Source: Arabidopsis thaliana | Taxonomy: Eukaryota > Streptophyta > Magnoliopsida > Brassicales > Brassicaceae | Length of the DNA stretch: 64,000 nt | Reading direction: 5' to 3' | Assembly (NCBI RefSeq): GCF_000001735.4 | Contig: NC_003075.7 | Location: forward strand, 11,781,001-11,845,000 | Shown: positions 34,494 to 45,136 of the stretch, piece after piece | Layout of the letters: every line of letters begins with the position of its first letter | How positions within the stretch are numbered: position 1 is the first letter of the stretch | Translations under genes and position numbers: made by a program | Notes under the pieces: model-generated | Databases searched by the model: none | The model's input: the letters and a program-made list of their open reading frames with translations, nothing else | Told to the model about the DNA's origin: nothing

Positions 34494-35626
34494 CTTTTTA
34501 TCTTTCACCTCTCACATCTTATTTCTTTGTCTACATCAACTTCACAAACATCTTCCCTCGAATCACACCATTATTATTAATAATTTCGTTAAACTTACAA
34601 ACTAGAACTAAAAATTTTTATAAATTGTTGCTTGGGTTCCTTATTTTCTCTTAGGGTTTAATTTTTTTCTAATTAAAAATAATCAAAATCTTATAGGATT
34701 TGAATGTATTTTTATTCATAAAAGATGAAAAAACAATCCAAACATTTTATCAAGTATTTCAAAATGTACGTAAAACATTGAACTTTAAAATCAAACCCAC
34801 ATATTATCAAGCCAATTCAAGTCCATTAAAAACCTCAATCTAATAACAACTCCTTAATCTCTCTTTACGTACATTTAAGAGAAAAGTAGTACTAGATCTG
34901 TTACTTAACTGGCATGCATCATCAACATTAATCTTATGTTTGTTTTGTTGTTGAATGAGATATTTCCCATCCACCAAGGGTTTGTTGTATACTTGTATGT
35001 GCAAGAGATATGTTGACTAGACTATCAGAAGAATTCATACGAAATGTTTTTGTAGATAGAGTAAAGCAGATATAAATGTGAGTGTCAAACAAAACTTAAC
35101 TTGTGAAGGTATGTTATTCCAAATTTCCCAATTCAACCTTTACTTTTGTGTCCTTACGTCTCCAAAAAATTATTACCGTCTTTGGTAACTTGATAACGTG
35201 ACGAGCATGGACTATAGGGTACGTGGAAAAAGAAGAGAAAGTGTAACAAACTTAAAAATTGACGGCTATGATAAAGTCTTAATTATTAAAGTTTGTTACT
35301 TAATACAGGATTACTTGGAAATATGGTGGCGGGAGAGCGCGTCACCATGGTGAATGAGATAAAAAGCACGAAATCATAATCATATTTTTTCTTTCTAGTT
35401 TTTTTTGTTAATTTAATTTTAGTAAAGTGTGTGTTAATGTATTTCTGACGAAAATAATTCACTAGGCTAACCTCTAACTTGAAGTTATTGTTTAGTTCTT
35501 CTATAAAACATGGATTCTCTTCATTCGATCTTCCCACACAACACTCATTTATTATATTTATCAAACGAAATTTCTCTCTTCAAACAAAAATCAATCACTA
35601 AAAGAGGACTGCTCGATCTCTTCAAA
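34494..35626. other. AT-rich intergenic and 5' leader of the DUF295 gene
   Basis: No gene seen. The tail (about 35500-35626) is the likely 5'UTR exon of the plus-strand gene that starts at 35627. The minus-strand open frame at 35286-35564 is AT-driven. Confidence 0.45.
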
Positions 35627-36812
35627 ATGTATGTATCTAAACCAACTACCCTCTTCCATTCTTTTTCTATCATAGTTTGTGTTATCACTGTGATTCCTCT
35701 CACAATGTTAATTATATTCTCGCTATCATTTCACTAACTCATTTCTTGCAAGGATTTTCTTTTTAAAAATGTAGCTAGCAACAAAAAAAACAATCTTCCA
35801 TTTTTTTATTTGTTAATTCTTTTAATTTATGCTGTCATCTCACTTGTCTCAAATTTGTTTCTCTTGCAGGGATCCATTGGGAAATTTGCCTGCAGATCTC
35901 ATCAGAAAATGTACAGATTTGATGGACTTGAACTTTGCCGAAGGTCAGAGACTAAGAACCCTCAACAAGAACTGGAAGCTAGCGTTACCTTCTTTCCGTA
36001 AGGGAGCTTACAGAGAGGAAAGGCCTTGGTTGCTTTACCGTGAAAGGGGTTCCGGAGAGACCCGTTTCTTTGACCCTGTGAGAGAGAGGGTACATCGTGG
36101 GAACGACCCACGTCTTGCAGATGCAAGATTCTTGGGATCAACATTGGGTTGGCTTGTTATGTCCGAGTCCTTGGACTTAAACCCACGCAAAACCCACCAA
36201 ACTTTCCTGTACAACCCGTTCATTTCAGAACTGCAGCAACTACCCGAACTCACCCTTGATAGCCCATATCCCACGGGTGTACTCCGTTACGGTGTACTCA
36301 CCGGAAATCCAAGTGACAACAACACTTATGCTTGCCTCATAACAGATTACTTGCACGAAATTGGTAATCGGAGGGATACTTATACGCTACTAATTTACTA
36401 TGTAGCCAAGACGAGCGGACGATGGGAGCAGAATTGGTCCGTGGCTTCTATGCTAGTCGTTGGCATTTTCGATACTTGGTATATAGAGTCCATCTCCCCA
36501 TCTCCGGACAAAATATCAATTGAAATATGGCCCAAACGTTATGACTTCACCTTCCAAACCCAAGAGTGGAATGTCTCAAACTTTATTCCAGTGGATCCTA
36601 TCCAATGGGATCCTTTCCACGACCAATCTTTATATCATGTGAAACATCGACTTCAGTTACCAGAAAATCCCTCTACTCTAGCCATAATTATCGGCACTTC
36701 AACTGATCGCACGAGAGTGCGCAACAAGATTATAGGTGATCAATCTGATGATGATGATCCTAGGGCTTCTGATCACATTATTGACGGAGTTTGGGTTGAG
36801 GTTCGCCCTTAG
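35627..36812 (+). CDS. DUF295/F-box-like protein with a splice-created start codon
   Basis: Coding parts 35627-35628 and 35870-36812 give 314 residues. The first exon ends TTCAAAAT before donor GTATGT (35629). The second starts GGATCCATTGG after TTGCAG. Joining makes AT|G GAT CCA, an ATG split across the junction, followed by MDPLGNLPADLIRKC. Unspliced, the main frame runs in from 35829 with no good family-like start. Residues 5-45 look like a weakened F-box (LPADLIRKC...LRTLNKNWKLAL). The rest matches the DUF295 pattern: RPWLLYRE, FFDPVRERVHR, LGSTLGWLVMSE, FLYNPFISELQQLPEL. A short acidic run (DQSDDDDP) lies near the end. DUF295 proteins are a large, mostly uncharacterised Brassicaceae family. 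Likely At4g22400. Confidence 0.8.
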
Positions 36813-37052
36813 CCTGATGTTCTTCTCTTTATAAGTATATATATCTACCTCATGACTAGTTAATTATTTCTTCGTTTAAGTATCCTTTTACTTTGTGTAA
36901 GTTTAAGATTTGTGGTATTTACTATTTTATTATTTTGTTGCAAACTCTACTTATTCTGGTTTATGTAATAACTCTACTTTACTTTGTTAATAAAAATGCT
37001 GATCTTTTATTAATTTATTTTTACGTTAAAATCTAATAGACAAACAAAGAAG
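36813..37052. other. 3'UTR of the DUF295 gene and duplication junction
   Basis: AT-rich 3' region with poly(A)-type signals (AATAAA-like at ~36990). At ~37053 the sequence abruptly becomes homologous to exon 8 of USP39-like copy B. Confidence 0.5.
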
Positions 37053-39120
37053 AACACACCTTCTCCCCTTCTGGTGCTCTAGGCAATGATGGTATGTAAT
37101 CCCTAAGCTCCATGTCCTTCACTGGGAAGTTAACTGTGGCATAGAAAAAGAAATTGGGTCAAATTAACCAGGCATTAGGGAATCCATCTACAACATTAAC
37201 GTCACAAAAATTTCAAACAGACTCACCCAATGTAGGGTTCTTCTCTTTGAAGAAGTTATTCTTCTTGAACCGAACCATATGGAACATCAAGTAACGAGGA
37301 GATTTGATTACACGGTATCTCATTCTGGCCAGCTTAGGCCGAACCACCTCTGTCACAGTTTCTCCATCAAACTTCTTCAATAAATCAAATAGAGCAACCT
37401 GACCCAAACATCAAAGAAATTAGTTTCTGCTAACCTCACTTTGCAAACTAAACACTCTAAGACGCATATACGAGGTAGCAAGCCAATAAAGGCTACAGGA
37501 GCTCCAAACAACCAAGGACTCAGAGAATTCTACACTTTCCCAAGTCATAAACTAGATTCGAAAAAGACAGTTTACTCCAGGACAGTAAATTTGCAATGGC
37601 ACTATTTAAGAATCCCTTTATTGTATCTCAACCAAATGTGACATTATTATATTGAGAATTATAAGTTTTCTAGCACTTCACGTTATCTTATTGATCAAAA
37701 TGTTCCCCTTACTGAAATGCATTTTTCAAATGGCACAGAGTAGCAAGACGTTCAAGATTTGAAATAGCCATATACCTGCGGAATAATGTTTTTCTCCATG
37801 ACATCTTTGAAAAGAGGAGGCGGTGGCAAATCTAGACCGAGCATCAGAAAAGACATCCTGGAGATTTCTTTGTTTTCATTGCCTTGAAACTCTTTCACAA
37901 CCTCCAACTCACCCTATAATGGTTAGAAGGTTACATGAAGATGCAGCTTTTTGTAAGCAATTATATCAAACTGCATTTAGGTTGACATGTCAAAGGACTG
38001 ACACATACCTGGAAGCACTTGTGGATGATACTGCTGGCGTCCTTTGAAGTTCTAAGATCCATGTGCAAAGTGTTGAGGAGCCACGACATAAACTCTACTG
38101 GATCTGATTGTTGGCCAATCCGAAAGCGTTTCTTGCTGGCTTTCATGACAGCTTGCAAGAACTCATGTGGACTCACCTGTTGATGCAAGGTAACTTAAAT
38201 TAGTGAGGTCTTCAATAGGTGAGAGCATAACAAAAACTAAAAAAGTAAGAGGCAAAATTGAGTCAGACCTGTCCTTTAAAGTTTCGAGCATGCCAAATCT
38301 TGCGAGTTAGTTCCCCAAAACAGTGAACAAGAGGAGACTTGCAGTGCTGATAATTTTCAGGAATGTGGAAGAAATTCCTTAAAGGAGTAACTCTCATCAA
38401 CGACTGGATTGTAACATTCACAAACTCTGTCTTTTGTATGTTGTTCAACCCCACCTACATATTTACAAGCTAAACCGTTAGGAGACAAATTAATTTAAAG
38501 ATCAAGTGTAATCAAAGAGAAAGGATTACCATTCCTGGAAGATAGTCGGAGCCATCAAGAGCCCTAGACCACTGCCTATTCTTGTCAAGCTCGTTTACTT
38601 GTGCTCTACTAAACCTGTAAATGGATAGCACCGAAGCCTTCATAAAAAGGAACTGAAAAATCAAAGAAAAATTGAGAAAACATGAAAGAAGAGTAATATG
38701 AAAAAATATAAATAGATGGTAGATGATATAGAGAACTAGCAAGAAGAAACTGATTGAGATTATAGTCAAAGCAATTTTGTTGTTTTTAACTACGTGCAAA
38801 GGCTCACATGTTCACAAATCAATACCCAAAATGCAGTAAGAACTATGATGTAGTTAGTCACAAGATCTAATATACCTTGGGTTTAAAACATGGCGAATGT
38901 CATCCAAAGAAGGGTCATTGATCTCGTAACTATCAGGAAGACAATAAACCTTCTCTGTCAGAAGATTGATGTAAACGTGGTGTCCTGCTTCTAAGCTATG
39001 CGTATAAGCATGAGACTTCTGGCTTCTTCCTTGGAAGTACTTTCCACAAACAAGGCATGCATATACATTCAGATTGGACAAGGACACAGAGCAAAACCTC
39101 TCAAAATGAAAATCCAACAC
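37053..39120 (-). pseudogene. USP39-like copy C, exons 2 to 8 (truncated)
   Basis: Exons match copy B one for one: exon 2 38876-39120, exon 3 38530-38614, exon 4 38269-38454, exon 5 38009-38176, exon 6 37776-37913, exon 7 37227-37398, and part of exon 8 from 37133 down to ~37053. Homology then stops, so the rest of exon 8 and all of exon 9 (about 90 C-terminal residues, including the LPQMVELSEAY end) are missing. Remaining exons are open and splice sites mostly kept (the exon 6 acceptor is TATAG instead of ACAG). A few replacements are seen, for example VLDFHFERF and FFHIPENYQ. Exon 1 lies 5.7 kb away at 44828-45136 because a retrotransposon sits in intron 1. Likely At4g22410. Confidence 0.88.
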
Positions 39121-39154
39121 CTGAAATTCAACCATAAGATATGAGTTTAAACGC

Positions 39155-39159
39155 TAATC
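39155..39159. repeat. Target-site duplication TAATC, left copy
   Basis: TAATC directly precedes the left LTR. The right copy is at 44726-44730. In copy B the undisturbed intron reads CGCTAATCTCAAACC, which confirms a single pre-insertion TAATC. Confidence 0.95.
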
Positions 39160-39550
39160 TGATAGATATGGACTCAACGGATACTAAGAACAAGAGTAAA
39201 AACAGAGTAAACTAATTCTATTGCGCCGTTTTTGACGGAGAACAAGATGAGAAGAGAATTAATAACTTTAATGTTATAAGTTTTGATGATTGTTTTTGGT
39301 AAGGTTGCCCTAAAGAGGCAAAGACCTTTAAATACAACTCGAAATAGACAAAATGCTGAGTTTAATAAAAGATAGAGAGATGGTGAAAGACTCTAGATGA
39401 ACAAGAGTCTTTCTATGCCTTCTTCTTTCCTTCGTCTCTTAGCCACTTTTCTTCAAGACCTTTTTCAAATACTTCTCCATAGCTTTAGCTTTTCTCCCGC
39501 CAGTTCTCATTCTCTTTCTCATAGTAGCTAGTGGAACCCTTAGCCTATCA
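39160..39550 (-). repeat. 3' LTR (left)
   Basis: 391 bases starting TGATAGATATGG and ending GCCTATCA on the plus strand. It differs from the right LTR at AAAATGCTG versus AAAACGCTG and TTCTCCCGCC versus TTCTTCCGCC. The last 36 codons of pol and its stop (39439-39441) lie inside it. Confidence 0.95.
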
Positions 39551-42500
39551 ATGCTCCCTCGCAGAAGACCGATCTTGTCCTCAAGATCGAAGCTCGGGAA
39601 TTGCTTCACTAGAGTCACTAATGGCTCCCACGTTGCCTCCAAAGCTGACATGCCACTCCATTGAACCAAGACGTCGGCACCGTCTGTTGTTCTACTCTGT
39701 CTGATATCCAGAAGCTTTTCTGGCTCCGTCGCCCACTCTAAAGAAGGAGTCACAATCTTGGGCAGTTCTTGAGCAGTGAAAGAGGGAGGAACCGCTGGTT
39801 TCAGCTGGGACACATGGAACACCGGATGAATTTGACTGTAATCCGGTAGCCTGAGTTTGTATGCGACCTTACCAATCTTGCTAATCACCTGGTAGGGTCC
39901 ATAGTATCGCTGCGAGAGCTTCTCGTTTTTTCTGTGTACCAACGACCCTTGTCGATACGGCCTCAGTTTTAAGTAGACCAAATCGCCCTCCTTGAACTCA
40001 ACATCTCTCCTGTGTTTGTCCGCGACTTTCTTCATTTGTTTCTGAGCTAGCTCCAAGTTTTCTCTCAGCTCTAGCAACAACCCATCTCTGTCCTTGAGTA
40101 ATTCTTCGACGACTGCATTTGCTGTAGGTGTGTCCCCATATCTGAGAATTGCTGGGGGCTCTCTTCCATAAACCGCCATGAATGGGGTCGTCTTTGTTGC
40201 AGTGTGATAAGAGGTGTTATACCAGTACTCGGCCCAAGGTAGCCATTGCATCCAAGAAGAGGGTCGTCGGCCTGCAAAGCATCTCAAAAATGACTCCAAG
40301 CACCTATTAACAACTTCTGTCTGCCCATCCGTTTGGGGGTGGTAGGCAGTACTCTTTCTCAATTCAGTGCCGTGTATCTTGAATAATTCAGACCAGAAGG
40401 TGCTGAGGAAGACCTTGTCTCTATCAGACACCATTGTAGTTGGAAACCCATGCAACTTAACAACATCTCTTATAAAGGCCTCTGCTACCACCTTTGCAGT
40501 AAACGGGTGCTTCAACGGAATAAAGTGACTGTATTTGCTTAGCCTATCCACGACCACCAAGATGCAGTTGAATCCTTTCGAAGACGGTAATCCTTGTACA
40601 AAATCCAAGCTAATATCGCTCCAAATCTGTTGTGGAATGGGGAATGGGGAGAGCAAACCCGCGGGTGACAAGGTGGAGTACTTGTTCTCTTGACAGATTT
40701 GGCATCCTCGAATGTATTCCACTGTATCTTTTCGCATGCCCTTCCAATAGACCTCACTAGTGAGTCTCTTGAAAGTCTTCAACGCTCCTTCGTGGCCACC
40801 CATTGCACTAGTGTGAAACTTCTCTAGTAGCTTTGGAATGAAGGGAGATCCTGTAGGGATAACCAAGGCTCCCTTCCTGTAAACCAACCCAGCTTTCACT
40901 GAAAATTCAGATTCTGTACTCTGCCCTTGTTGCCAAGTATCAACCAACTGACGCAACTCTTTATCAGCCATGATTTCTTCTTTTAAAGCGCCAATATCTA
41001 TTGTTTGTGGAGCCGTTAAGGTGAACTGAGCAAACCTTTCCTGCGGTGGTTTCCTAGAGAGAGCATCGGCCACTTTGTTGTCGACTCCAGGTTTGTATTC
41101 TATGCGATACTTCAACCCACTTAGCTTAGAAGCCCAACGTTGTTGAATAGTTGATACAGACTTTTGTTCCAAGAGATGCCTTAGACTTCTCTGATCTGTC
41201 TTAATAACAAACTCCTTGCTGGACAGATAATGTTTCCACTTAGTCATTGCTCTCACAATCGCCAACAATTCTCTTTCATACACAGATTTAATCCGACCTT
41301 GACTTGAAAATGCCTGGCTCAAGAACGCTATAGGCCTTCTGTTTTGGGACAACACAGCCCCTATTCCAACCCCAGAAGCGTCCGTCTCCACTGTAAACTC
41401 TTGATTAAAGTCAGGTAAGACCAATACTGGCAGATTCGTGACTGCTTCCTTCAGTGCCTGAAACGCTTTTGTGGCTGCCTCATTCCATTGGAACCCGCTC
41501 TTCTTAAGCTGATCCGTTAGTGGCCTTGCTATCTGCCCGTAGTTCTTGACAAACCGACGATAGTAGCCTGTAAGGCCTAGAAATCCACGCAACTCTGTGA
41601 CTGATTTAGGCAATGGCCAACACAACATTGCCTCCACCTTTTCAGGATCAGCAGAGACACCTTCAGCTGAGATTATATGGCCTAAGTATGCGATCTGTGT
41701 ACTGCCAAAAGAGCATTTCTTCAAGTTTGCGTAGAGTCGGTGGAGTTTAAGCAGTTGCAGAACTATCTCTAAATGTTTCAGGTGAGACTCCATATCCGGG
41801 CTATAGACAAGAATGTCGTCGAAGAAAACTAACACGAACTTCCTTAAGTATGGCCTAAAGAGGTCATTCATAACACTATGAAAGGTAGAGGGGGCATTGG
41901 TTAATCCAAAGGGCATTACCAAGAATTCATAATGCCCTTGATGAGTCTTGAAAGCTGTTTTCTCCACGTCACTCATCTTCATTCTGATTTGGTGATATCC
42001 AGATTTCAAATCCAATTTGGAGAAAACTGTGGCTCCCTTTAGCTCATCTAGAAGCTCTTCTATTACCGGAATTGGGTATCTGTCTGGTATGGTTGCTTCA
42101 TTCAGCGCCCTGTAATCTACGCAAAACGTCCAGCCCCCATCCTTCTTCTTAACCAACAACACTGGACTTGAAAAAGGGCTGACACTAGGTCTGATCACTT
42201 GACTTCTCAGCATCTCAGTGACAAGCTTCTCAATCTCATCCTTTTGGTCAAAGGAATACCTGTATGGCCTGAGATTAACCGGAGAGGTACCTTCCTTTAA
42301 CGTGATTGCGTGTTCCTTGTTACGTGTAGGAGGCAAGGCCTGTGGCATCTGAAATACATGTTGATAGTGGTCCAAGATTTGTTGAATCATAGGAGTGATG
42401 GAAGTCTGTTCCTCTTGCGCTTGGTTATCAAACAGGGAAGCTAGCTCAAGAAGATAAGCAACTCCTGTATACTTCACCACTCGTTTCATGGCTCTCATCG

Positions 42501-42576
42501 AAACCTGATGAGTACTCAAATCCGGATCTCCATACAGCGAAACCCATGTTCTGCCTATCTGCCAGCTGAGCCTCAA
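39439..42576 (-). pseudogene. Retrotransposon pol: RT, RNase H, integrase, chromodomain
   Basis: An open stretch of 1045 codons runs from just after an in-frame TAG (42577-42579) to a stop at 39439. Reverse transcriptase has the catalytic FFDD at residues 251-254. RNase H starts near TDASG (Asp399). Integrase has an HHCC zinc finger (FHTSAMGGHE, GCQICQ) and the core Asp in MVSDRD (718), with YHPQTDGQTE. A GPY/F motif (YYGPYQV) follows, then a chromodomain at ~935-990 (VQWSGMSALEATWEP). The final 36 residues, Lys/Arg-rich, are encoded by the 3' LTR. The stretch itself is unbroken, but it lacks its own ATG context and depends on passing the upstream TAG. Confidence 0.9.
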
Positions 42577-42888
42577 CTATCCCCAATTGGCTCTTGTTTC
42601 TCCCAACTTTGCTAACCAAGAGAACCCAAGTACTACATCTAACTCCCCCAAATCAAACAAGTAGAAATCTTCTCTGAATTCGATGCCCTGGACCTCTAGT
42701 CTGACATCCACACATTTGCCACTACTTCTAATTATCCTGCCACCTCCCGCTCGCACACCAAAACTACGGGTAGGAGTGATTATCCAGTCTCTAGCTCTCA
42801 CCAAATCTTCGCTAATGAAGTTACAAGTGGCGCGAGAATCAATAAGTATCACTACTTTAGTTCTGCCTATGTAGCCTCTCATTCTCAT
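42577..42888 (-). pseudogene. Retrotransposon aspartic protease region, broken
   Basis: In frame with pol but cut off from it by TAG at 42577-42579, and in the +1 frame relative to gag. The shift falls in an A-rich run (plus-strand T-run 42894-42909). The expected catalytic D-S/T-G reads D-S-R at 42832-42840 (VVILIDSRATCNFIS). The later block LGFSWLAKLGE is typical of the family. Confidence 0.85.
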
Positions 42889-43726
42889 GGAGTGTTCTTT
42901 TTCTTTTTTCAGTCAGGCAACCTAATGACATTACCTGAAAACCTTCTTCAGGTTCACCTTTTTCTTCTGTTAATGGCTCATTGAGCTCTTCAATGAGGGG
43001 ACTTTCCTCTTGTTCCTCTTCTGTAACCTCTAGGCTCTTGAGTCTTTGCTGCTTGCAGCGATGCCCTGTAAACCATCGGTCACCACAATGACGACATGGG
43101 TTACTATTGCCTCCAGAAGTACCGCTACCCGAAGCTTTGTTTGTGTCTTTAGTAGGCACAAAAGATGGTCTAGATTGTGCTCTTTCAAACGGCCTTGCCA
43201 CTGCAGTGGTTGGGTTAGGAGGCAAGGTGACTCGCGGTTGAGTCCTCACCTGGTAGCTCGGGTTGTTACCCTCCTGTGCCTCAATGAGTCTTGCGATCTC
43301 CACAATATCGGTGAGGTTTACAGGTCTGCAACGGACAACTTGGTCCTTGAGGCTTCTCCTCAACCCATTCAAGAAGGCAGATTCCAAGATATCAGCTGTC
43401 ACATGAGGTAAGTCTACCACAAGCTCTTCAAATCTTTCACGATACTCATCGACACTCCCTGTCTGCCTTATGTTCAATAGGTGATCAATAGCCGAACTGC
43501 CTCTACTTGGTCTGAAACGCACTCTGAATTTCTCCTGAAAATCTCTCCAAGTATAGATCTGTTCTCGCTCCTTTGAGCATCTCCACCAAGTCACTGCTGC
43601 TCCTGTCAAACAAGATATGGCCTTTTCTAACTTGTCCTCCTCTAGGGTCTGATTGGAAAGGAAACACTGCTCCAAACGAAAGAGCCAATCTTCTGCGTTA
43701 CCACCCTCATAAGCAGGCAACTCCAC
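42857..43726 (-). pseudogene. Retrotransposon gag core and zinc knuckle
   Basis: Contains the gag core (LPAYEGGNAEDWLFRLEQCF, TGAAVTWWRC, FRVRFRPSRG, SVDEYRERFEEL) and a zinc knuckle CRHCGDRWFTGHRC. It is open from about 43804 but separated from its own N-terminal part by TAA at 43805-43807, and ends at 42857 after slipping out of the protease frame. Confidence 0.88.
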
Positions 43727-43804
43727 CGTCCTTTGTGGTGTCTCTGTTCGAAGACGTGGTGAAGGACACTGCTGTTGTAACGGAGGTGTCTGGAAGGGAA
43801 CAGG

Positions 43805-44317
43805 TTACTGGAACTGTAGTCCGGTCTGCAAGCCTGGTTGATGTTGAAACGGGGGTGTTGAGAAGGCCGGTGGTTCCGAAGAAGACGCCTGAAAGCGGAG
43901 AGGCTCCGAAGGAGAAGCCTGAAATCGCGGTTGGTCTAAGGGTGGAGGACGAAAACGAGTTTCGCGCAGCCGGAGGTGTGTCTCTGGGTTTTGACCCACA
44001 CACATAAAGTCGCGGTTTTGAATGTCGTGACTTGGAGTTTGAGAAGCAGGAAACTGTACTCCCGGAACAGGGGATGAAAAACCCATCGGAGTGTTGTGGC
44101 CTTCACGAGGAACGCCGAAGATCTGGTTTCGGAGGATCTGGGTGACTGCGTCACGCAGATAGAGCATCTCTTTCTCAGCAGCTGTCATTCGCGTCGCCAA
44201 GGAAGTCACCGAAGGAGGTTCTGGCAACGGCGGAGCTATCGCGTCACTGAGTTCGGCCGACTCTGGTAGAGAATCGTTTGCGGCGGCTTGGTTTACCGGA
44301 GGAGCCATCGCACTCAT
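43805..44317 (-). pseudogene. Retrotransposon gag N-terminal part
   Basis: Starts at ATG 44315-44317 (MSAMAPPVNQAAAND), 18 bases inside the internal region. It encodes ~170 Pro-rich residues with one short coiled-coil-like segment (TRMTAAEKEMLYLRDAV), then hits TAA at 43805-43807, in the same frame as the gag core. Proline/Ser repeats (RFQASPSEP, RFQASSSEP) precede the stop. Confidence 0.85.
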
Positions 44318-44320
44318 CAA

Positions 44321-44334
44321 AATGAAAGCACCAA
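44321..44334 (-). other. Primer-binding site candidate
   Basis: Directly inside the 5' LTR the minus strand reads TTGGTGCTTTCATT. TGG at the second base fits pairing with a tRNA 3' CCA end. I could not assign the tRNA. Confidence 0.6.
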
Positions 44335-44725
44335 TGATAGATATGGACTCAACGGATACTAAGAACAAGAGTAAAAACAGAGTAAACTAATTCTATTGCG
44401 CCGTTTTTGACGGAGAACAAGATGAGAAGAGAATTAATAACTTTAATGTTATAAGTTTTGATGATTGTTTTTGGTAAGGTTGCCCTAAAGAGGCAAAGAC
44501 CTTTAAATACAACTCGAAATAGACAAAACGCTGAGTTTAATAAAAGATAGAGAGATGGTGAAAGACTCTAGATGAACAAGAGTCTTTCTATGCCTTCTTC
44601 TTTCCTTCGTCTCTTAGCCACTTTTCTTCAAGACCTTTTTCAAATACTTCTCCATAGCTTTAGCTTTTCTTCCGCCAGTTCTCATTCTCTTTCTCATAGT
44701 AGCTAGTGGAACCCTTAGCCTATCA
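44335..44725 (-). repeat. 5' LTR (right)
   Basis: 391 bases, same length and ends (TGATAG...CTATCA) as the left LTR with two mismatches. It drives transcription leftward on the minus strand. Confidence 0.95.
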
Positions 44726-44730
44726 TAATC
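44726..44730. repeat. Target-site duplication TAATC, right copy
   Basis: TAATC directly follows the right LTR and continues into CCAAACCAG, the intron 1 sequence of USP39-like copy C. Confidence 0.95.
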
Positions 44731-44827
44731 CCAAACCAGTAACATAATGAACCTAGCAGAAGCTTAAAGATCCACCAACGATTAGATTACAAGTACCAAA
44801 CATAAGAAATTGGTCAATGATGATTAC

Positions 44828-45136
44828 CTGACGATTAACAGTGTCAAGATAAGGACAATCACGACGAACTTCAACATGGCGTGAATGCTTTCCTCTCCCC
44901 TTGGAAGCATCATCATCATCATCTTCTTCGTCATCGACCTCTTCTTGAGCTTCTCCGTTCACTTTGTTACCATTTCCCTCTCCTTTCGCAACTCCATTAC
45001 GACGAGCTTGCGATTTCTTCAGCTCGTTCCCCTCTTCCTCATCATCATCATCGTACGCATTAGCCAACGGCAGAAGATGATTGTTGAAACCCAGTGGTGG
45101 AGGTGGCGAATCAGACCGTTCAATCACTCTCTTCCT
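44828..45136 (-). pseudogene. USP39-like copy C, exon 1 (truncated at its 5' end)
   Basis: Encodes the acidic N-terminal segment from ERSDSPPPPLGFNN to DCPYLDTVNRQ, with the intron 1 donor at 44826-44827. The first ~30 codons, including the ATG, are replaced by a fragment of the CPR1-like F-box gene at 45134 onward. The next usable in-frame start is lacking, so no normal protein is expected. Confidence 0.88.

Larger units (their letters stand above)
39160..44725 (-). mobile_element. Ty3/gypsy chromovirus-type LTR retrotransposon, 5566 bp
   Basis: Two 391-bp LTRs (TGATAG...CTATCA) flank a minus-strand gag, protease and pol with a chromodomain, bounded by TAATC duplications. Domain order RT, RNase H, integrase, chromodomain places it in the chromovirus branch of Metaviridae. 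It inserted into intron 1 of USP39-like copy C. The LTRs differ at 2 of 391 positions, so insertion is recent on a genomic time scale. This copy has two in-frame stops, one frameshift and an altered protease motif, so it is not expected to be autonomous. Confidence 0.95.

Noticed and set aside
35286-35564. Minus-strand 92-codon frame upstream of the DUF295 gene
   Set aside because: Lys/Asn-rich composition typical of AT-rich spacer; no domain, and it overlaps the likely leader of the plus-strand gene.
43046-44007. Plus-strand frames within the retrotransposon gag region
   Set aside because: They have no recognisable protein and overlap clear gag motifs on the minus strand.
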